From assembly GCA_964635995.1 (NCBI GenBank), contig CAZWRA010000028.1:1-15164 (forward strand): DNA of 15,164 nucleotides, read 5' to 3'. This document shows positions 1-7,746 of this stretch, piece after piece (position 1 is the first letter of the stretch; each line of letters starts with the position of its first letter). The DNA comes from JAGQLF01 sp964635995 (GTDB taxonomy: Bacteria > Patescibacteriota > Dojkabacteria > J137). Below the pieces are notes generated by a model that had not been told where the DNA came from, did not search any database, and worked only from the letters and a program-made list of their open reading frames with translations. The translations under genes were made by a program, and so were the position numbers.

Positions 1-54
1 TTTTGATAAAATTCAGTTGTCCTTATCTGGTAATTATCTACCTTTAGAGGTCAT

Positions 55-84
55 TTGATTAAACTAAACTTTGTATTGTATGCT
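55..84 (+). promoter_or_regulatory. Candidate promoter of the zwf cluster
   Basis: A -35-like TTGATT (55-60) is followed by an 18-base spacer and a -10-like TATGCT (79-84). A start seven bases past the -10 falls on position 91, the A of the zwf ATG, so the message would be leaderless. This fits the absence of any GGAGG-like sequence before the ATG. Inferred from spacing and motif match only; the -10 is imperfect. Confidence 0.45.
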
Positions 85-90
85 TAATTC

Positions 91-1419
91 ATGAACAATT
101 CTGTTATTATTACTATTTTCGGGGCTACTGGTGATCTTGTAAAAAAGAAAATAATTCCAGCTTTATACATACTCTTTACTGAAGATAAACTTCCTAAAAA
201 CTTAAAAGTTATTGGCTTTGCTAGGAGAGATTTTACAGGAGAAAAATATAACGAGTTTATTAATGAGTCACTAAAAAAAATACTAAATGTTGAAAATGCT
301 GATGAAGCTTTCTATAAACTTTTTGATTATGTACAGGGTGATTTAGATAATGATGAAGCTTACTCAAGGCTCAATGACCTGCTCTTAGAATATGACAATA
401 TGTGTGGAGAGAAGTGCACTAAGCTTTTTTACTTCTCTATCCAACCAAGCTTCTACGAGACTGTAGCTGAAAATATTGCTAAATTTAATATGCACATAGA
501 TCAGTTCAGGCTTTTAATTGAGAAGCCTTATGGAAATGATGAAAAATCTGCACAAGAATTAGATGCAAAATTAAAAAAGTATTTCAATGAAGATCAGTTA
601 TATAGAATTGATCATTATCTTCACAAAAAAATTGTTAGGCAGATTTTGGACTTTAGATTTAGTAATTCAATTATTAAGTCAGTCTGGAATCCAAATGAAA
701 TTAAAAAAGTTGTTATTTCGACAAAAGAAGATTTTGGAGCAGAAGGTAGAGGTGAGTTTTATGATTGGTTAGGTGCTCTTAAAGACGTAGGACAAAATCA
801 TGTTCTTGCAATCGCATCTTTAATTCTAATGGATGAAGCAAAAGACGAATCGGGTACTGATTTTATTAAAAGACGAGCTGAAGCTTTAAGCACATTAAAA
901 AAACTTAGTTCTGATGAAGAAATAAAAGAAAATACTTTTAGAGCGCAATACTTTGGATATAGAGATATAGAAAATGTAAAACCTGAATCAAAAACAGAAA
1001 CATACTTTAAAATTAGAATAAAATCGGAAAAGAGCGGATGGGAGAAAGTTCCTTTTATTTTAGAAGCTGGTAAAAAACTTAATCAACATTTAAAAGAAGT
1101 AAAAGTATATTTTGAGACAAATGTAATTTTCTTTGAGTTTCATCCTGAAGATAGGATCTGCATAGGTATTCACACAAATGAAGAGGAGGAAACGTGTTTA
1201 TATAAAATGCAACATGAAGCAGGTAAATTCCAATACGTTGAAGAATATGCATTAGTTTTAGAAGAATCAATGCAAGGTAAAAAGAATTACTTTGTAAGTA
1301 TAGAAGAAGTTCTTGCTCAATGGGCACTTGTTGATCCAATTATAAATGCTTGGAAAAGAGATGTTGTTCCTCTCAAAATGTATGAACAGGGAATAACTCC
1401 TAAAAGTAATATTAATTAA
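91..1419 (+). CDS. zwf: Glucose-6-phosphate 1-dehydrogenase
   Basis: Oxidises glucose-6-phosphate to 6-phosphogluconolactone with NAD(P)+, the entry step of the oxidative pentose phosphate pathway, in the cytosol. The 442-residue protein has the N-terminal dinucleotide-binding motif GATGDL (residues 11-16), the EKPYGND segment (144-150), the substrate-binding signature RIDHY (172-176) and QNH with the likely catalytic His at 237. The C-terminal dehydrogenase domain includes EAGKKL near 330. The family signature RIDHYLGKE reads RIDHYLHKK here, so its last part has diverged. It is somewhat shorter than the usual 480-500 residues. It opens a same-strand cluster, with the HAD gene starting six bases after its stop. 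No lactonase gene lies next to it. No Shine-Dalgarno is visible; the start is supported by the glycine-motif spacing and the upstream promoter. Confidence 0.95.
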   Translation: MNNSVIITIFGATGDLVKKKIIPALYILFTEDKLPKNLKVIGFARRDFTGEKYNEFINESLKKILNVENADEAFYKLFDYVQGDLDNDEAYSRLNDLLLEYDNMCGEKCTKLFYFSIQPSFYETVAENIAKFNMHIDQFRLLIEKPYGNDEKSAQELDAKLKKYFNEDQLYRIDHYLHKKIVRQILDFRFSNSIIKSVWNPNEIKKVVISTKEDFGAEGRGEFYDWLGALKDVGQNHVLAIASLILMDEAKDESGTDFIKRRAEALSTLKKLSSDEEIKENTFRAQYFGYRDIENVKPESKTETYFKIRIKSEKSGWEKVPFILEAGKKLNQHLKEVKVYFETNVIFFEFHPEDRICIGIHTNEEEETCLYKMQHEAGKFQYVEEYALVLEESMQGKKNYFVSIEEVLAQWALVDPIINAWKRDVVPLKMYEQGITPKSNIN

Positions 1420-1425
1420 TTAAGC

Positions 1426-2010
1426 ATGAAATACAATACTATTCTCCTAGATTTTGATGGTGTAGTTAATAAAGCGCCGCGTTACTTTAGCGAGGTTTAT
1501 GCAGCGGAATTTGGTATAGATGTAAATATAATGATTTCTTTTTTTGAAGAAATGAAAGATTCAGCAAATGTAGGTAAGGCTGATATTAAAGATTTATTAT
1601 CGGGCGTTTTAGATAAATGGAAATGGAAGAAAAGTGTCGATGAATTATTGGAATACTGGTTTAAAGCAGATTGTGAAATAGATGAAAGGTTTAGGGATGA
1701 AGTGATTAAACTAAAACAAACAGGTGTAAATGTTTATTTAGCTACTGATCAGGAAAAATACCGAACTGAACATATTTGGAACAAAGTTGGGTTAAATGAA
1801 TGGTTAGATGGAAAATTTGTTTCTTTTGAAATTGGGAAAATGAAATCAGATCCAATGTTTTTTCAATATATAATCGAAGAACTTAATACTGATCCAAATC
1901 AAATTATTTTCTTTGATGATTAAGAATCAAAAGTTAGCAGTGCTTTAAAGAGTGGTATAAATGCAGTTGTTTATAAAGAATTTAATGATTTCTTACAGGC
2001 ATTAAATTAA
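1426..2010 (+). pseudogene. HAD-family hydrolase interrupted by an in-frame TAA
   Basis: This is a haloacid-dehalogenase-type phosphatase/hydrolase of about 194 codons. The motifs are in order: motif I DFDGV with the aspartates at 9 and 11, motif II around Thr107 (LATDQ), motif III Lys140 in KSDP, and motif IV FFDD (162-165). A TAA at 1921-1923 follows FFDD directly. The same frame then continues with a convincing tail (ESKVSSALKSGINAVVYK and onward) to a second TAA at 2008-2010, which is what HAD proteins normally carry after motif IV. The residue at the stop is commonly Ser in such motifs, so TCA to TAA by one base is the simplest explanation. If the TAA is real, the truncated 165-residue product still has all four motifs but lacks its last helix. 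It sits six bases after zwf and 19 before gnd, where a 6-phosphogluconolactonase might be expected. Its substrate is unknown. Confidence 0.8.
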
Positions 2011-2029
2011 TATTTGTTAAATAGATGAT

Positions 2030-2929
2030 ATGAAAAAACAAATCGGAATCGTTGGTTTAGGAAAGATGGGTGCTGGGGTTGCTAGAAATTTTAATGATAA
2101 ATCTTGGGATGTTATTGCATACAATCGTACTGAATCAGTTACAAAAGAAATTGAAAGTGAAGGTATAACAGGAGCATATACTTATGAAGAATTTGTAGAA
2201 AAAATGGAAGCTCCTAGAGTAATTTGGGTTATGGTTCCGGCTGGGGATGCGACAAATGAAGTAATTAGAACTATTCTTCCATTATTAGAACAAGGAGATA
2301 CCATTATTGATGCTGCGAATTCATATTTTAAAAACACAAAAAAAATTTCTAAAGAAGTTATAGAGAAAGGGATAAAATTTATTGATTGTGGAGTTTCAGG
2401 AGGTCCTTATGGGGCTAGAAACGGAGCTTGTTTAATGATTGGGGGAGATAAAGAAACATATACAAATTTGGAAGAATTATTTAGAGATGTGGCGGCACCT
2501 AATGCATATCAGTTTTTTGAAGGAATAGGAGCAGGGCATTTTGTAAAAATGGTTCATAATGGTATTGAGTATGGAATGATGCAGGCGATTGCAGAAGGTT
2601 TTGATGTTTTAAAAAATGTAGACTATGATTTGAATTTATTAGATGTAACTAAAATTTATAGTAATAGAAGCGTAATTGAATCAAGATTAATAGATTGGAT
2701 GTTAAAAGGGTTTGAAACTTATGGACAAGAATTGGATGGAGTCAGTGGAAGTGCATCTCATAGCGGAGAAGGAGAATGGACAATTAAGACAGCAAAAGAA
2801 ATGGGAATTGATGTTCCAGTAATTGAAGATTCGTTAAATGTAAGAATTGAATCTCAAAAGAAACCTAGTTTTCAAGGCAAAGTAATTTCTGCTTTAAGAA
2901 ATATGTTCGGTGGACATAGTATAGAATAA
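2030..2929 (+). CDS. gnd: 6-phosphogluconate dehydrogenase, decarboxylating, short (YqeC/GntZ-like) type
   Basis: Oxidatively decarboxylates 6-phosphogluconate to ribulose-5-phosphate, the second dehydrogenase of the oxidative pentose phosphate branch. The 299-residue protein starts with a Rossmann motif GLGKMGAGV (9-17). It has the family signature DCGVSGGPYGARNG (from residue 119) and KMVHNGIEYG (173-182), in which Lys173 and Asn177 match the catalytic Lys and substrate-binding Asn of the family. The C-terminal helical part contains SHSGEGEWT. The length of about 300 residues marks the short form of the family, as opposed to the 470-residue E. coli type. This form is often NAD-linked, but the cofactor cannot be settled by eye. 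It is 19 bases after the HAD gene's distal stop and has no recognisable ribosome-binding site. Confidence 0.93.
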   Translation: MKKQIGIVGLGKMGAGVARNFNDKSWDVIAYNRTESVTKEIESEGITGAYTYEEFVEKMEAPRVIWVMVPAGDATNEVIRTILPLLEQGDTIIDAANSYFKNTKKISKEVIEKGIKFIDCGVSGGPYGARNGACLMIGGDKETYTNLEELFRDVAAPNAYQFFEGIGAGHFVKMVHNGIEYGMMQAIAEGFDVLKNVDYDLNLLDVTKIYSNRSVIESRLIDWMLKGFETYGQELDGVSGSASHSGEGEWTIKTAKEMGIDVPVIEDSLNVRIESQKKPSFQGKVISALRNMFGGHSIE

Positions 2930-2965
2930 ATTCTCAAAATTTATGTTTTATATTTTAGTTTTTCC

Positions 2966-2994
2966 TTGTTTTCAGATTTAGTTTTAACTAAACT
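2966..2994 (+). promoter_or_regulatory. Possible internal promoter before tal
   Basis: The 71-base gap between gnd and tal is unusually long for this cluster. It contains TTGTTT (2966-2971), 17 bases, then TAAACT (2989-2994). Start seven bases downstream would be 3001, the A of the tal ATG, giving a leaderless message as proposed for zwf. The same AACTAAACT string occurs upstream of zwf (62-70). The region is very AT-rich, so chance matches are likely. Confidence 0.3.
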
Positions 2995-3000
2995 ATAATT

Positions 3001-3909
3001 ATGGTTTATTCTTCACGTCCGGATTTTATAAAAACAGGTATTTTTTTAGATAGTGGAGATCCAAAAGAAACTAAATTAGTTTTGGATGAGCTAGGATTTC
3101 TTGACGGCCAAACAACAAATCCATCTTTAGTAGCTAGGAATCCTGATATTGCGGCTAAATTTGATAAGGGTGAGAAGCTTCAGTCAGAAGAATTATTGAC
3201 TGAATACAAGAAAATAATTCAAGAAATTGCAATGCTAATTCCTGGAAGATCTGTTTCAATCGAGGTTTACGCTGATTTGGAGACAAAAGCTGAAGAAATG
3301 ATATCTCAAGCTGAAGAAATGTATACATGGATTGACTCAGCTCATATTAAGTTACCAGTAACTACTGAGGGGCTTAAAGCAGCTAGATATTTTACTGAGA
3401 AAGACTATCGAGTAAATCTTACTTTAGTATTTAAACAAGAACAGGCAGCTGCAGTTCATGCTGCAACAACGGGAGTAAAAAAGGGAAACGTATTTGTCTC
3501 TCCTTTTATTGGGAGACTTGATGATTTAGGATTAAGAGGTATTGATGTTGTAGGTAACATTTTAAAAATGTACAGAGAACAAGGCTCACATGTTGAAGTT
3601 TTAGCTGCTAGTTTAAGAAATCTAGACCATCTACTGTTTCTTTTATTTATGGAAGTGAATATTATTACTGTTCCTTATAAAGTATTAAAAAAATGGATTC
3701 GGATTGGAGCTCCGGCACCTTTAAGAAATGATATTGATATTTTTAAAAGAGTAGATGAAATCGAATATTTCTTTGGAAATGAGATGAAAGAAATTCCATA
3801 TCAAAGAATAGACATGAATAGAGATTATTATGATTTTGATATTTCACATAAATTAACAGATACGGGTTTAACTAAATTCGATGAGGATTGGAATGGGTTG
3901 ATTGAATAA
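3001..3909 (+). CDS. tal: Transaldolase
   Basis: Transfers a dihydroxyacetone unit between sugar phosphates (sedoheptulose-7-P plus glyceraldehyde-3-P giving erythrose-4-P plus fructose-6-P) in the non-oxidative pentose phosphate pathway. The 302-residue protein shows the TIM-barrel signatures of the TalC/transaldolase family: FLDSGDP then GQTTNPSL near residues 16-42, SIEVYAD near 87, IDSAHIKLPVT with the Schiff-base lysine at 117, VNLTLVF near 138 and SPFIGRLDD near 163. The C-terminal 80 residues extend beyond the minimal fructose-6-P-aldolase-like core, which argues for transaldolase over F6P aldolase. It lies between gnd and the transketolase pair in the same orientation, separated from the latter by 96 bases that hold a palindromic repeat. 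The ATG is the only sensible start. Confidence 0.92.
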   Translation: MVYSSRPDFIKTGIFLDSGDPKETKLVLDELGFLDGQTTNPSLVARNPDIAAKFDKGEKLQSEELLTEYKKIIQEIAMLIPGRSVSIEVYADLETKAEEMISQAEEMYTWIDSAHIKLPVTTEGLKAARYFTEKDYRVNLTLVFKQEQAAAVHAATTGVKKGNVFVSPFIGRLDDLGLRGIDVVGNILKMYREQGSHVEVLAASLRNLDHLLFLLFMEVNIITVPYKVLKKWIRIGAPAPLRNDIDIFKRVDEIEYFFGNEMKEIPYQRIDMNRDYYDFDISHKLTDTGLTKFDEDWNGLIE

Positions 3910-3925
3910 TACAAACATCGTCATT

Positions 3926-3965
3926 CTGAACTTGATTCAGAATCTAGACCCTGAAACAAGTTCAG
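3926..3965 (+). repeat. 40-bp imperfect palindrome, REP/MITE-like dispersed element
   Basis: From 3926 to 3965 the sequence is an imperfect palindrome centred on TCTAGA. The left arm CTGAACTTGATTCAG is matched by the right arm CTGAAACAAGTTCAG. Each arm also forms its own hairpin: ATTCTGAA/TTCAGAAT around CTTGA, and CTGAA/TTCAG around ACAAG. It is followed by a short GC-rich stretch (3966-3989) with the palindrome CTGCGCAG. From memory, palindromes of this type recur as dispersed repeats in many bacterial genomes; copy number here cannot be judged. It separates tal from the transketolase genes and might act as an mRNA processing or attenuation point. Confidence 0.75.
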
Positions 3966-4005
3966 CCTGCCTGCGCAGTCACGGGTGTCGAAAGCAAAAT
4001 AAATA

Positions 4006-4869
4006 ATGAAACATACACGAGGAGAATTAAATCAAAAAGCATATGAAATTAGAAAGGACATTATCGACATGCTTTTAGAAGCTGGGTCTGGTCACTCTGC
4101 AGGACCTCTTGGAATGGCAGATATCTTTACTGCTCTTTATTTTGAAGTACTGAACCACGATCCGAATAATCCTACTATGCCTGATCGAGATAAAGTAATT
4201 CTTTCAAATGGTCATATTTGTCCTGTATGGTATGCAACATTAGCTCACGCTGGATATTTCCCAGTTGAAGAATTAAAAACTTTAAGAAAAATTGATTCAA
4301 GATTACAAGGGCATCCAAATAGATTAGATACTCCTGGAGTTGAAAGTTCTAGCGGTCCTCTTGGACAAGGGTTTTCACAAGCTATTGGTTTTGCACTTGC
4401 GGACATGCTTGAAGGGAGAAAGACTACTGTTTACGCAATGCTTGGAGATGGTGAATTAAATGAAGGTCAATGTTGGGAAGCATTTATGTTTGCAGGAAAT
4501 TATCCTCTAAATCATTTAACTGCAATTATTGATAGAAATAATATTCAAATTGATGGACATACAGAAAGTGTAATGCCTCTTGAACCTCTAAAAGAAAAAT
4601 TAGAGGCATTTAACTGGCACGTTTTAGAAATTGATGGACATAATATGGAGGCGATTGTAGATGCATGTAATCATGCAAAATCAGTTTATGAACGACCTAC
4701 AGCTATTATCGCAAATACAATTCCTGGAAAAGGAGTAGATTTTATGGAATGGAAACCGGAATGGCATGGAAAACCCCCGAAGGAAGAAGAAGCAATTGAA
4801 GCGGATAAAGAATTGAATGAAACTTTAAATTATTTAAGAACATTAAAAGGAAATATTTCGTTTGATTAA
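4006..4869 (+). CDS. tktN: Transketolase, N-terminal (ThDP pyrophosphate-binding) subunit
   Basis: First half of a split transketolase, which moves two-carbon units from ketose to aldose phosphates in the non-oxidative pentose phosphate pathway. The 287-residue protein carries GSGHSAGPLG (27-36, His30 near the active site), the SSGPLGQGFSQAIG segment, and the thiamine-diphosphate/Mg motif running from GDGELNEG (147-154) to Asn178/Asn179 (IIDRNN). The second catalytic half is encoded by the next gene, 18 bases downstream; together they correspond to one full-length transketolase. Splitting is common in archaea and in several bacterial lineages. The upstream side is the palindromic repeat, and the start has no Shine-Dalgarno (AT-rich AAATAAATAATG). 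The product should act as a complex with the next gene product. Confidence 0.93.
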   Translation: MKHTRGELNQKAYEIRKDIIDMLLEAGSGHSAGPLGMADIFTALYFEVLNHDPNNPTMPDRDKVILSNGHICPVWYATLAHAGYFPVEELKTLRKIDSRLQGHPNRLDTPGVESSSGPLGQGFSQAIGFALADMLEGRKTTVYAMLGDGELNEGQCWEAFMFAGNYPLNHLTAIIDRNNIQIDGHTESVMPLEPLKEKLEAFNWHVLEIDGHNMEAIVDACNHAKSVYERPTAIIANTIPGKGVDFMEWKPEWHGKPPKEEEAIEADKELNETLNYLRTLKGNISFD

Positions 4870-4887
4870 TGTCTAATAACTAAAACT

Positions 4888-5889
4888 ATGATTCCGGACA
4901 TGCGATTAAAAAATGAATGGTGGAATGAAGCTTCTTTAGAAAAGAAGCCGATTCGTGACGGATATGGAGATTGTTTAGTTGAATTAGGACGAGAAAATAA
5001 GGATATCGTAGCTCTTAGCGCTGATCTAACTGAATCAACAAGAACTCATCATTTTGCACTTGAATTACCTAATAGATTTTTTCAAGTAGGAATCGCTGAA
5101 CAGAATATGATGGGAATTGGAGCAGGTTTAGCTTTAAATGGAAAAATACCATTTGTTGCAAGCTACGCCGTATTTTCACCAGGGAGAAATTGGGACCAGT
5201 TTAGAGTTAGTGTGTGTTATTCAAAAGCAAATGTAAAAGTTATAGGAGGTCATGCTGGACTTTCAGTTGGACCTGATGGAGCTACTCATCAAGCATTAGA
5301 AGATATTGCAATAACTCGTGTTCTTCCAAATCTAACAGTTATTGTTCCTTGTGATTATGAACAAGCAAAAAAAGCTACGAGAGATGCAGCTTACATGAAT
5401 GGGCCAGTTTATATTCGAGTAGGAAGAGATAAGACTCCAGTTTTTACAACTTCTGATTCTCCATTTGAAATAGGTAAAGCTCAAGTTTTATATAGTGGAG
5501 ACGATGTAACAATTATTGCTTCTGGATTAATGGTACATAAGGCAATGTTAGCAGCTAAAGAACTTTCAGAAGAAGGAATTAGTTGTGAGGTTTTGAATTT
5601 ACATACAGTTAAACCAATAGATATAGATGGAATAATTGCTTCAGTTTCAAAAACTGGATGCGCTGTTACTGCTGAAGAACATCAAGTGAATGGAGGAGTG
5701 GGTAGTGCGGTTTCTGAGGTTTTAGTAAAGCAAAGACCAGTTCCGTTAGAAATGGTTGGAGTTATGGACACTTTCGCTGAATCAGGAGAAACAGCAGAAC
5801 TTTTTGAGAAGTATGGACTTACTGTTAATAAGATTAAGGACGCTGCAAGAAGGGTTATTGAAAGAAAGAAGAATTCTAAGAAATCTTAA
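4888..5889 (+). CDS. tktC: Transketolase, C-terminal (pyrimidine-binding) subunit
   Basis: Second half of the split transketolase. The 333-residue protein has the pyrimidine-binding domain with GIAEQNMMGIGAGLAL, in which Glu71 matches the invariant glutamate that activates the thiamine aminopyrimidine ring. GGHAGLSVGPDGATHQ and VIVPCD follow, then a C-terminal domain starting around residue 195 (VTIIASGLMVHKA) and containing the VNGGVGSAV segment. Its TAA overlaps the pgi ATG by one base (TAATG, 5887-5891), suggesting translational coupling. The order tktN-tktC and the 18-base gap fit a single functional enzyme. The first possible ATG (Met1) leads into MRLKNEWW; a start at Met5 cannot be excluded. 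Confidence 0.93.
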   Translation: MIPDMRLKNEWWNEASLEKKPIRDGYGDCLVELGRENKDIVALSADLTESTRTHHFALELPNRFFQVGIAEQNMMGIGAGLALNGKIPFVASYAVFSPGRNWDQFRVSVCYSKANVKVIGGHAGLSVGPDGATHQALEDIAITRVLPNLTVIVPCDYEQAKKATRDAAYMNGPVYIRVGRDKTPVFTTSDSPFEIGKAQVLYSGDDVTIIASGLMVHKAMLAAKELSEEGISCEVLNLHTVKPIDIDGIIASVSKTGCAVTAEEHQVNGGVGSAVSEVLVKQRPVPLEMVGVMDTFAESGETAELFEKYGLTVNKIKDAARRVIERKKNSKKS

Positions 5890-7211
5890 TGAATAAACCA
5901 ATACTAAACTATAAAGGTTCTATCGAGTTTGATGAGAAAGTTATTGCTTTTGAAGCAGATAAACTACGTGACTACATTTCTAAAATCCAAAGTGTTATCT
6001 CAAAAAATAAATACTCAGATCCTGAATCTTCAGTAATACTTCCGAATGATGAATCAATTCTATACAGCTCCCAAAATCTCGCAAAGGAGTTTAGTTCAGA
6101 GAATTTAAAATATATATTTTTAATTGGAATTGGAGGGTCTAATTTAGGTACGCAAGCTATTTATAATGCTGTTCGAGGACAATATGATTATTTAGAGCGG
6201 ACACTTCCGAAAGTTTTTTTTCTTGATGCAATTTCTTCAAATAATATTAATCAGATTAATAGAATTGTAGATAATGAAGGTATTAATCATGATGATTTTG
6301 TAATTTTCTTTATAAGTAAATCAGGAGGTACAACAGAAACTGTTGGTAATCTTAACCTTTTAGTTCAAGTTTTAAGTGAGTATTTAGAAAATGAAGTAGT
6401 TAAATCAAGAATTATTACTATAACTGATGAGGATTCAAAATTATGGAAAAACATTGAGAAAGAAAATATGTATAAATTACCTCATGAAAAAGTAGGAGGA
6501 AGATTTTCTGTTTTTTCTCATGTAGGAATTACTCCCCTAACTTTTATTTTTGAAGATCAAGTAGAAGAACTAATTCATGGAGCACGAGTAGCATTAGAAG
6601 ATTGTACTCAATTTGAATTCAATGCAAATCCTGCAATGCAGTCTGCCTTAATTACTAATCTGTATATAGAAAAGGGGATTAGAATAAATAATAGCTTCTT
6701 TTTTGAGAGTAATCTTGAGTTTTTAGGTAAATGGCACAGGCAGTTAGTAGGCGAAAGTCTAGGCAAACTAAAAAATAAAAAAGGGGAAACTGTTAATACA
6801 GGAATTACTCCAATAGTAAGTATCGGCTCAACTGATTTACATTCTATGCTTCAACTATACATTGGAGGTCCTAACGATAAACTTACAAATTTTGTTTTTG
6901 TTAAAAGTGAGGATCCACTAAAGATAAATGAGTCTTCAATTACAAAAGATCTTGTCGAAAATTTAGAAGGTAAAAGTGCTTTTGAAATAAATAAAGCTAT
7001 TTATGAGGGAGTAAAAAGATCATATGTAAAAAACGAAAGAGCGTTTATGGAAATTATTTTTCAGAATAATAATCTATTTTCTTTAGGTTACTTTATGCAG
7101 TTTAAAATGCTTGAAGTAATGTATTTAGCACATTTAATGAATATAAATGCCTTCGATCAACCTAGTGTTGAGGATTATAAAGAAGAGACTAGAGAATTGT
7201 TGAAAGGGTAG
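5889..7211 (+). CDS. pgi: Glucose-6-phosphate isomerase
   Basis: Interconverts glucose-6-phosphate and fructose-6-phosphate, joining glycolysis or gluconeogenesis to the zwf entry point. The 440-residue protein belongs to the shorter bacterial PGI group. It shows GIGGSNLG (80-87), the phosphate-binding SKSGGTTET (143-151), the GGRFSVFSHVG signature and GESLGK with the likely catalytic Glu289. A C-terminal DQPSVEDYK carries the family's terminal lysine position. It starts inside the stop codon of tktC and ends with TAG at 7209-7211, one of only two TAG stops among the genes here. It is the last gene of the left cluster; downstream the strand switches into the DUF559 unit, whose first hairpin (7275-7293) could also help end the transcript. 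Confidence 0.95.
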   Translation: MNKPILNYKGSIEFDEKVIAFEADKLRDYISKIQSVISKNKYSDPESSVILPNDESILYSSQNLAKEFSSENLKYIFLIGIGGSNLGTQAIYNAVRGQYDYLERTLPKVFFLDAISSNNINQINRIVDNEGINHDDFVIFFISKSGGTTETVGNLNLLVQVLSEYLENEVVKSRIITITDEDSKLWKNIEKENMYKLPHEKVGGRFSVFSHVGITPLTFIFEDQVEELIHGARVALEDCTQFEFNANPAMQSALITNLYIEKGIRINNSFFFESNLEFLGKWHRQLVGESLGKLKNKKGETVNTGITPIVSIGSTDLHSMLQLYIGGPNDKLTNFVFVKSEDPLKINESSITKDLVENLEGKSAFEINKAIYEGVKRSYVKNERAFMEIIFQNNNLFSLGYFMQFKMLEVMYLAHLMNINAFDQPSVEDYKEETRELLKG

Positions 7212-7234
7212 TTTCTACCTTGAGCTGTTGTTAA

Positions 7235-7666
7235 TCATTTCCCCTCTAGCTTGGAGATTCTGTTTTGTTCTTTTCCCCTCCTAGCAGGAGGGGTAGGGGA
7301 GGTAGAATGTTCAAGATTTTCAATACAATTAATTATTGTTTGTAAAACACTGTCAATACCTTTTCTAACCTCATATTCCGTAAACCTTATTACATTATTT
7401 CCCATCTTTCTAAGAATTATTTCTCTTGATTTATCATATTCATATTTTTCTTGATTATGACTTGATCCATCAATTTCAATTATTAATTTAAGCTTAATAC
7501 AATAGAAATCAACCACGTAATTATTAATTACATATTGCCTTCTGAATTTATAACTGAGTAATTGTTTATTCTTTAGCCTTGACCAGAGTTTCATCTCTCC
7601 ATAAGTTTGCTCTTTACGTTTAATTCTAGAAAAAGATATTTTTCTTTTATTGTAAAAAGGAATCAT
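7235..7666 (-). CDS. DUF559-family endonuclease-like protein
   Basis: Protein of the DUF559 group, related to very-short-patch-repair and PD-(D/E)xK restriction-like nucleases. Counting from the ATG at 7666 it has 143 residues. Glu24 lies in GEMKLW, then come KFRRQ (40-44), VVDFYC with Asp53, and IEIDGSSH with Glu64 and Asp66, the expected acidic and catalytic spacing. The open frame extends upstream to an ATG at 7762 (175 residues), but that extra part (SPSRGGLRWG and onward) is just translated repeat, so the internal start before IPFYNK is preferred. The last 27 residues (SPTPPARRG and onward) are likewise translation of the left repeat. It is the only gene here ending in TGA. Its biological role is not established; the repeats on both sides suggest a small mobile or domesticated unit. 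Confidence 0.8.
   Translation of the reverse strand: MIPFYNKRKISFSRIKRKEQTYGEMKLWSRLKNKQLLSYKFRRQYVINNYVVDFYCIKLKLIIEIDGSSHNQEKYEYDKSREIILRKMGNNVIRFTEYEVRKGIDSVLQTIINCIENLEHSTSPTPPARRGKEQNRISKLEGK
7275..7293. repeat. Left hairpin repeat of the DUF559 unit
   Basis: CCCCTCCT (7275-7282) and AGGAGGGG (7286-7293) form a perfect 8-bp stem around AGC. The repeat continues into TAGGGGAGGTAGAAT up to 7308. It encodes the C-terminal tail of the DUF559 frame and lies 64 bases after the pgi stop. No T-run follows directly on the + strand, so termination here would be weak. Confidence 0.8.
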
Positions 7667-7727
7667 TCCATTAGTTGAGAGGGGAGTTATGTATGGAGTG
7701 TAGTAAGTAATTCTACCCCACCTTAGT

Positions 7728-7746
7728 CCTCCCCTGCTAGGGGAGG
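7728..7746. repeat. Right hairpin repeat of the DUF559 unit
   Basis: CCTCCCCT (7728-7735) and AGGGGAGG (7739-7746) form a perfect 8-bp stem around GCT. The reverse complement of 7710-7750 resembles the left copy, including the inner end GGTAGAAT, but the two stems have different sequences while both stay fully paired. Confidence 0.8.

Noticed and set aside
587..772. Open frame inside zwf
   Set aside because: A shifted-frame shadow of a strongly conserved G6PD gene, with no independent start signals.
1921..2010. Programmed frameshift or a separate small gene after the HAD stop
   Set aside because: The downstream segment continues in the same frame without its own start codon and reads as the natural HAD C-terminus, so a nonsense codon is simpler.
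2994..2999. Perfect TATAAT directly before the tal ATG as the -10 box
   Set aside because: Transcription would begin around 3006, inside the gene and past the only sensible ATG; the overlapping TAAACT at 2989-2994 fits better.
7251..7454. Small + strand open frame opposite the DUF559 gene
   Set aside because: Antisense to the DUF559 coding region and partly made of the hairpin repeat; its translation has no recognisable domain.
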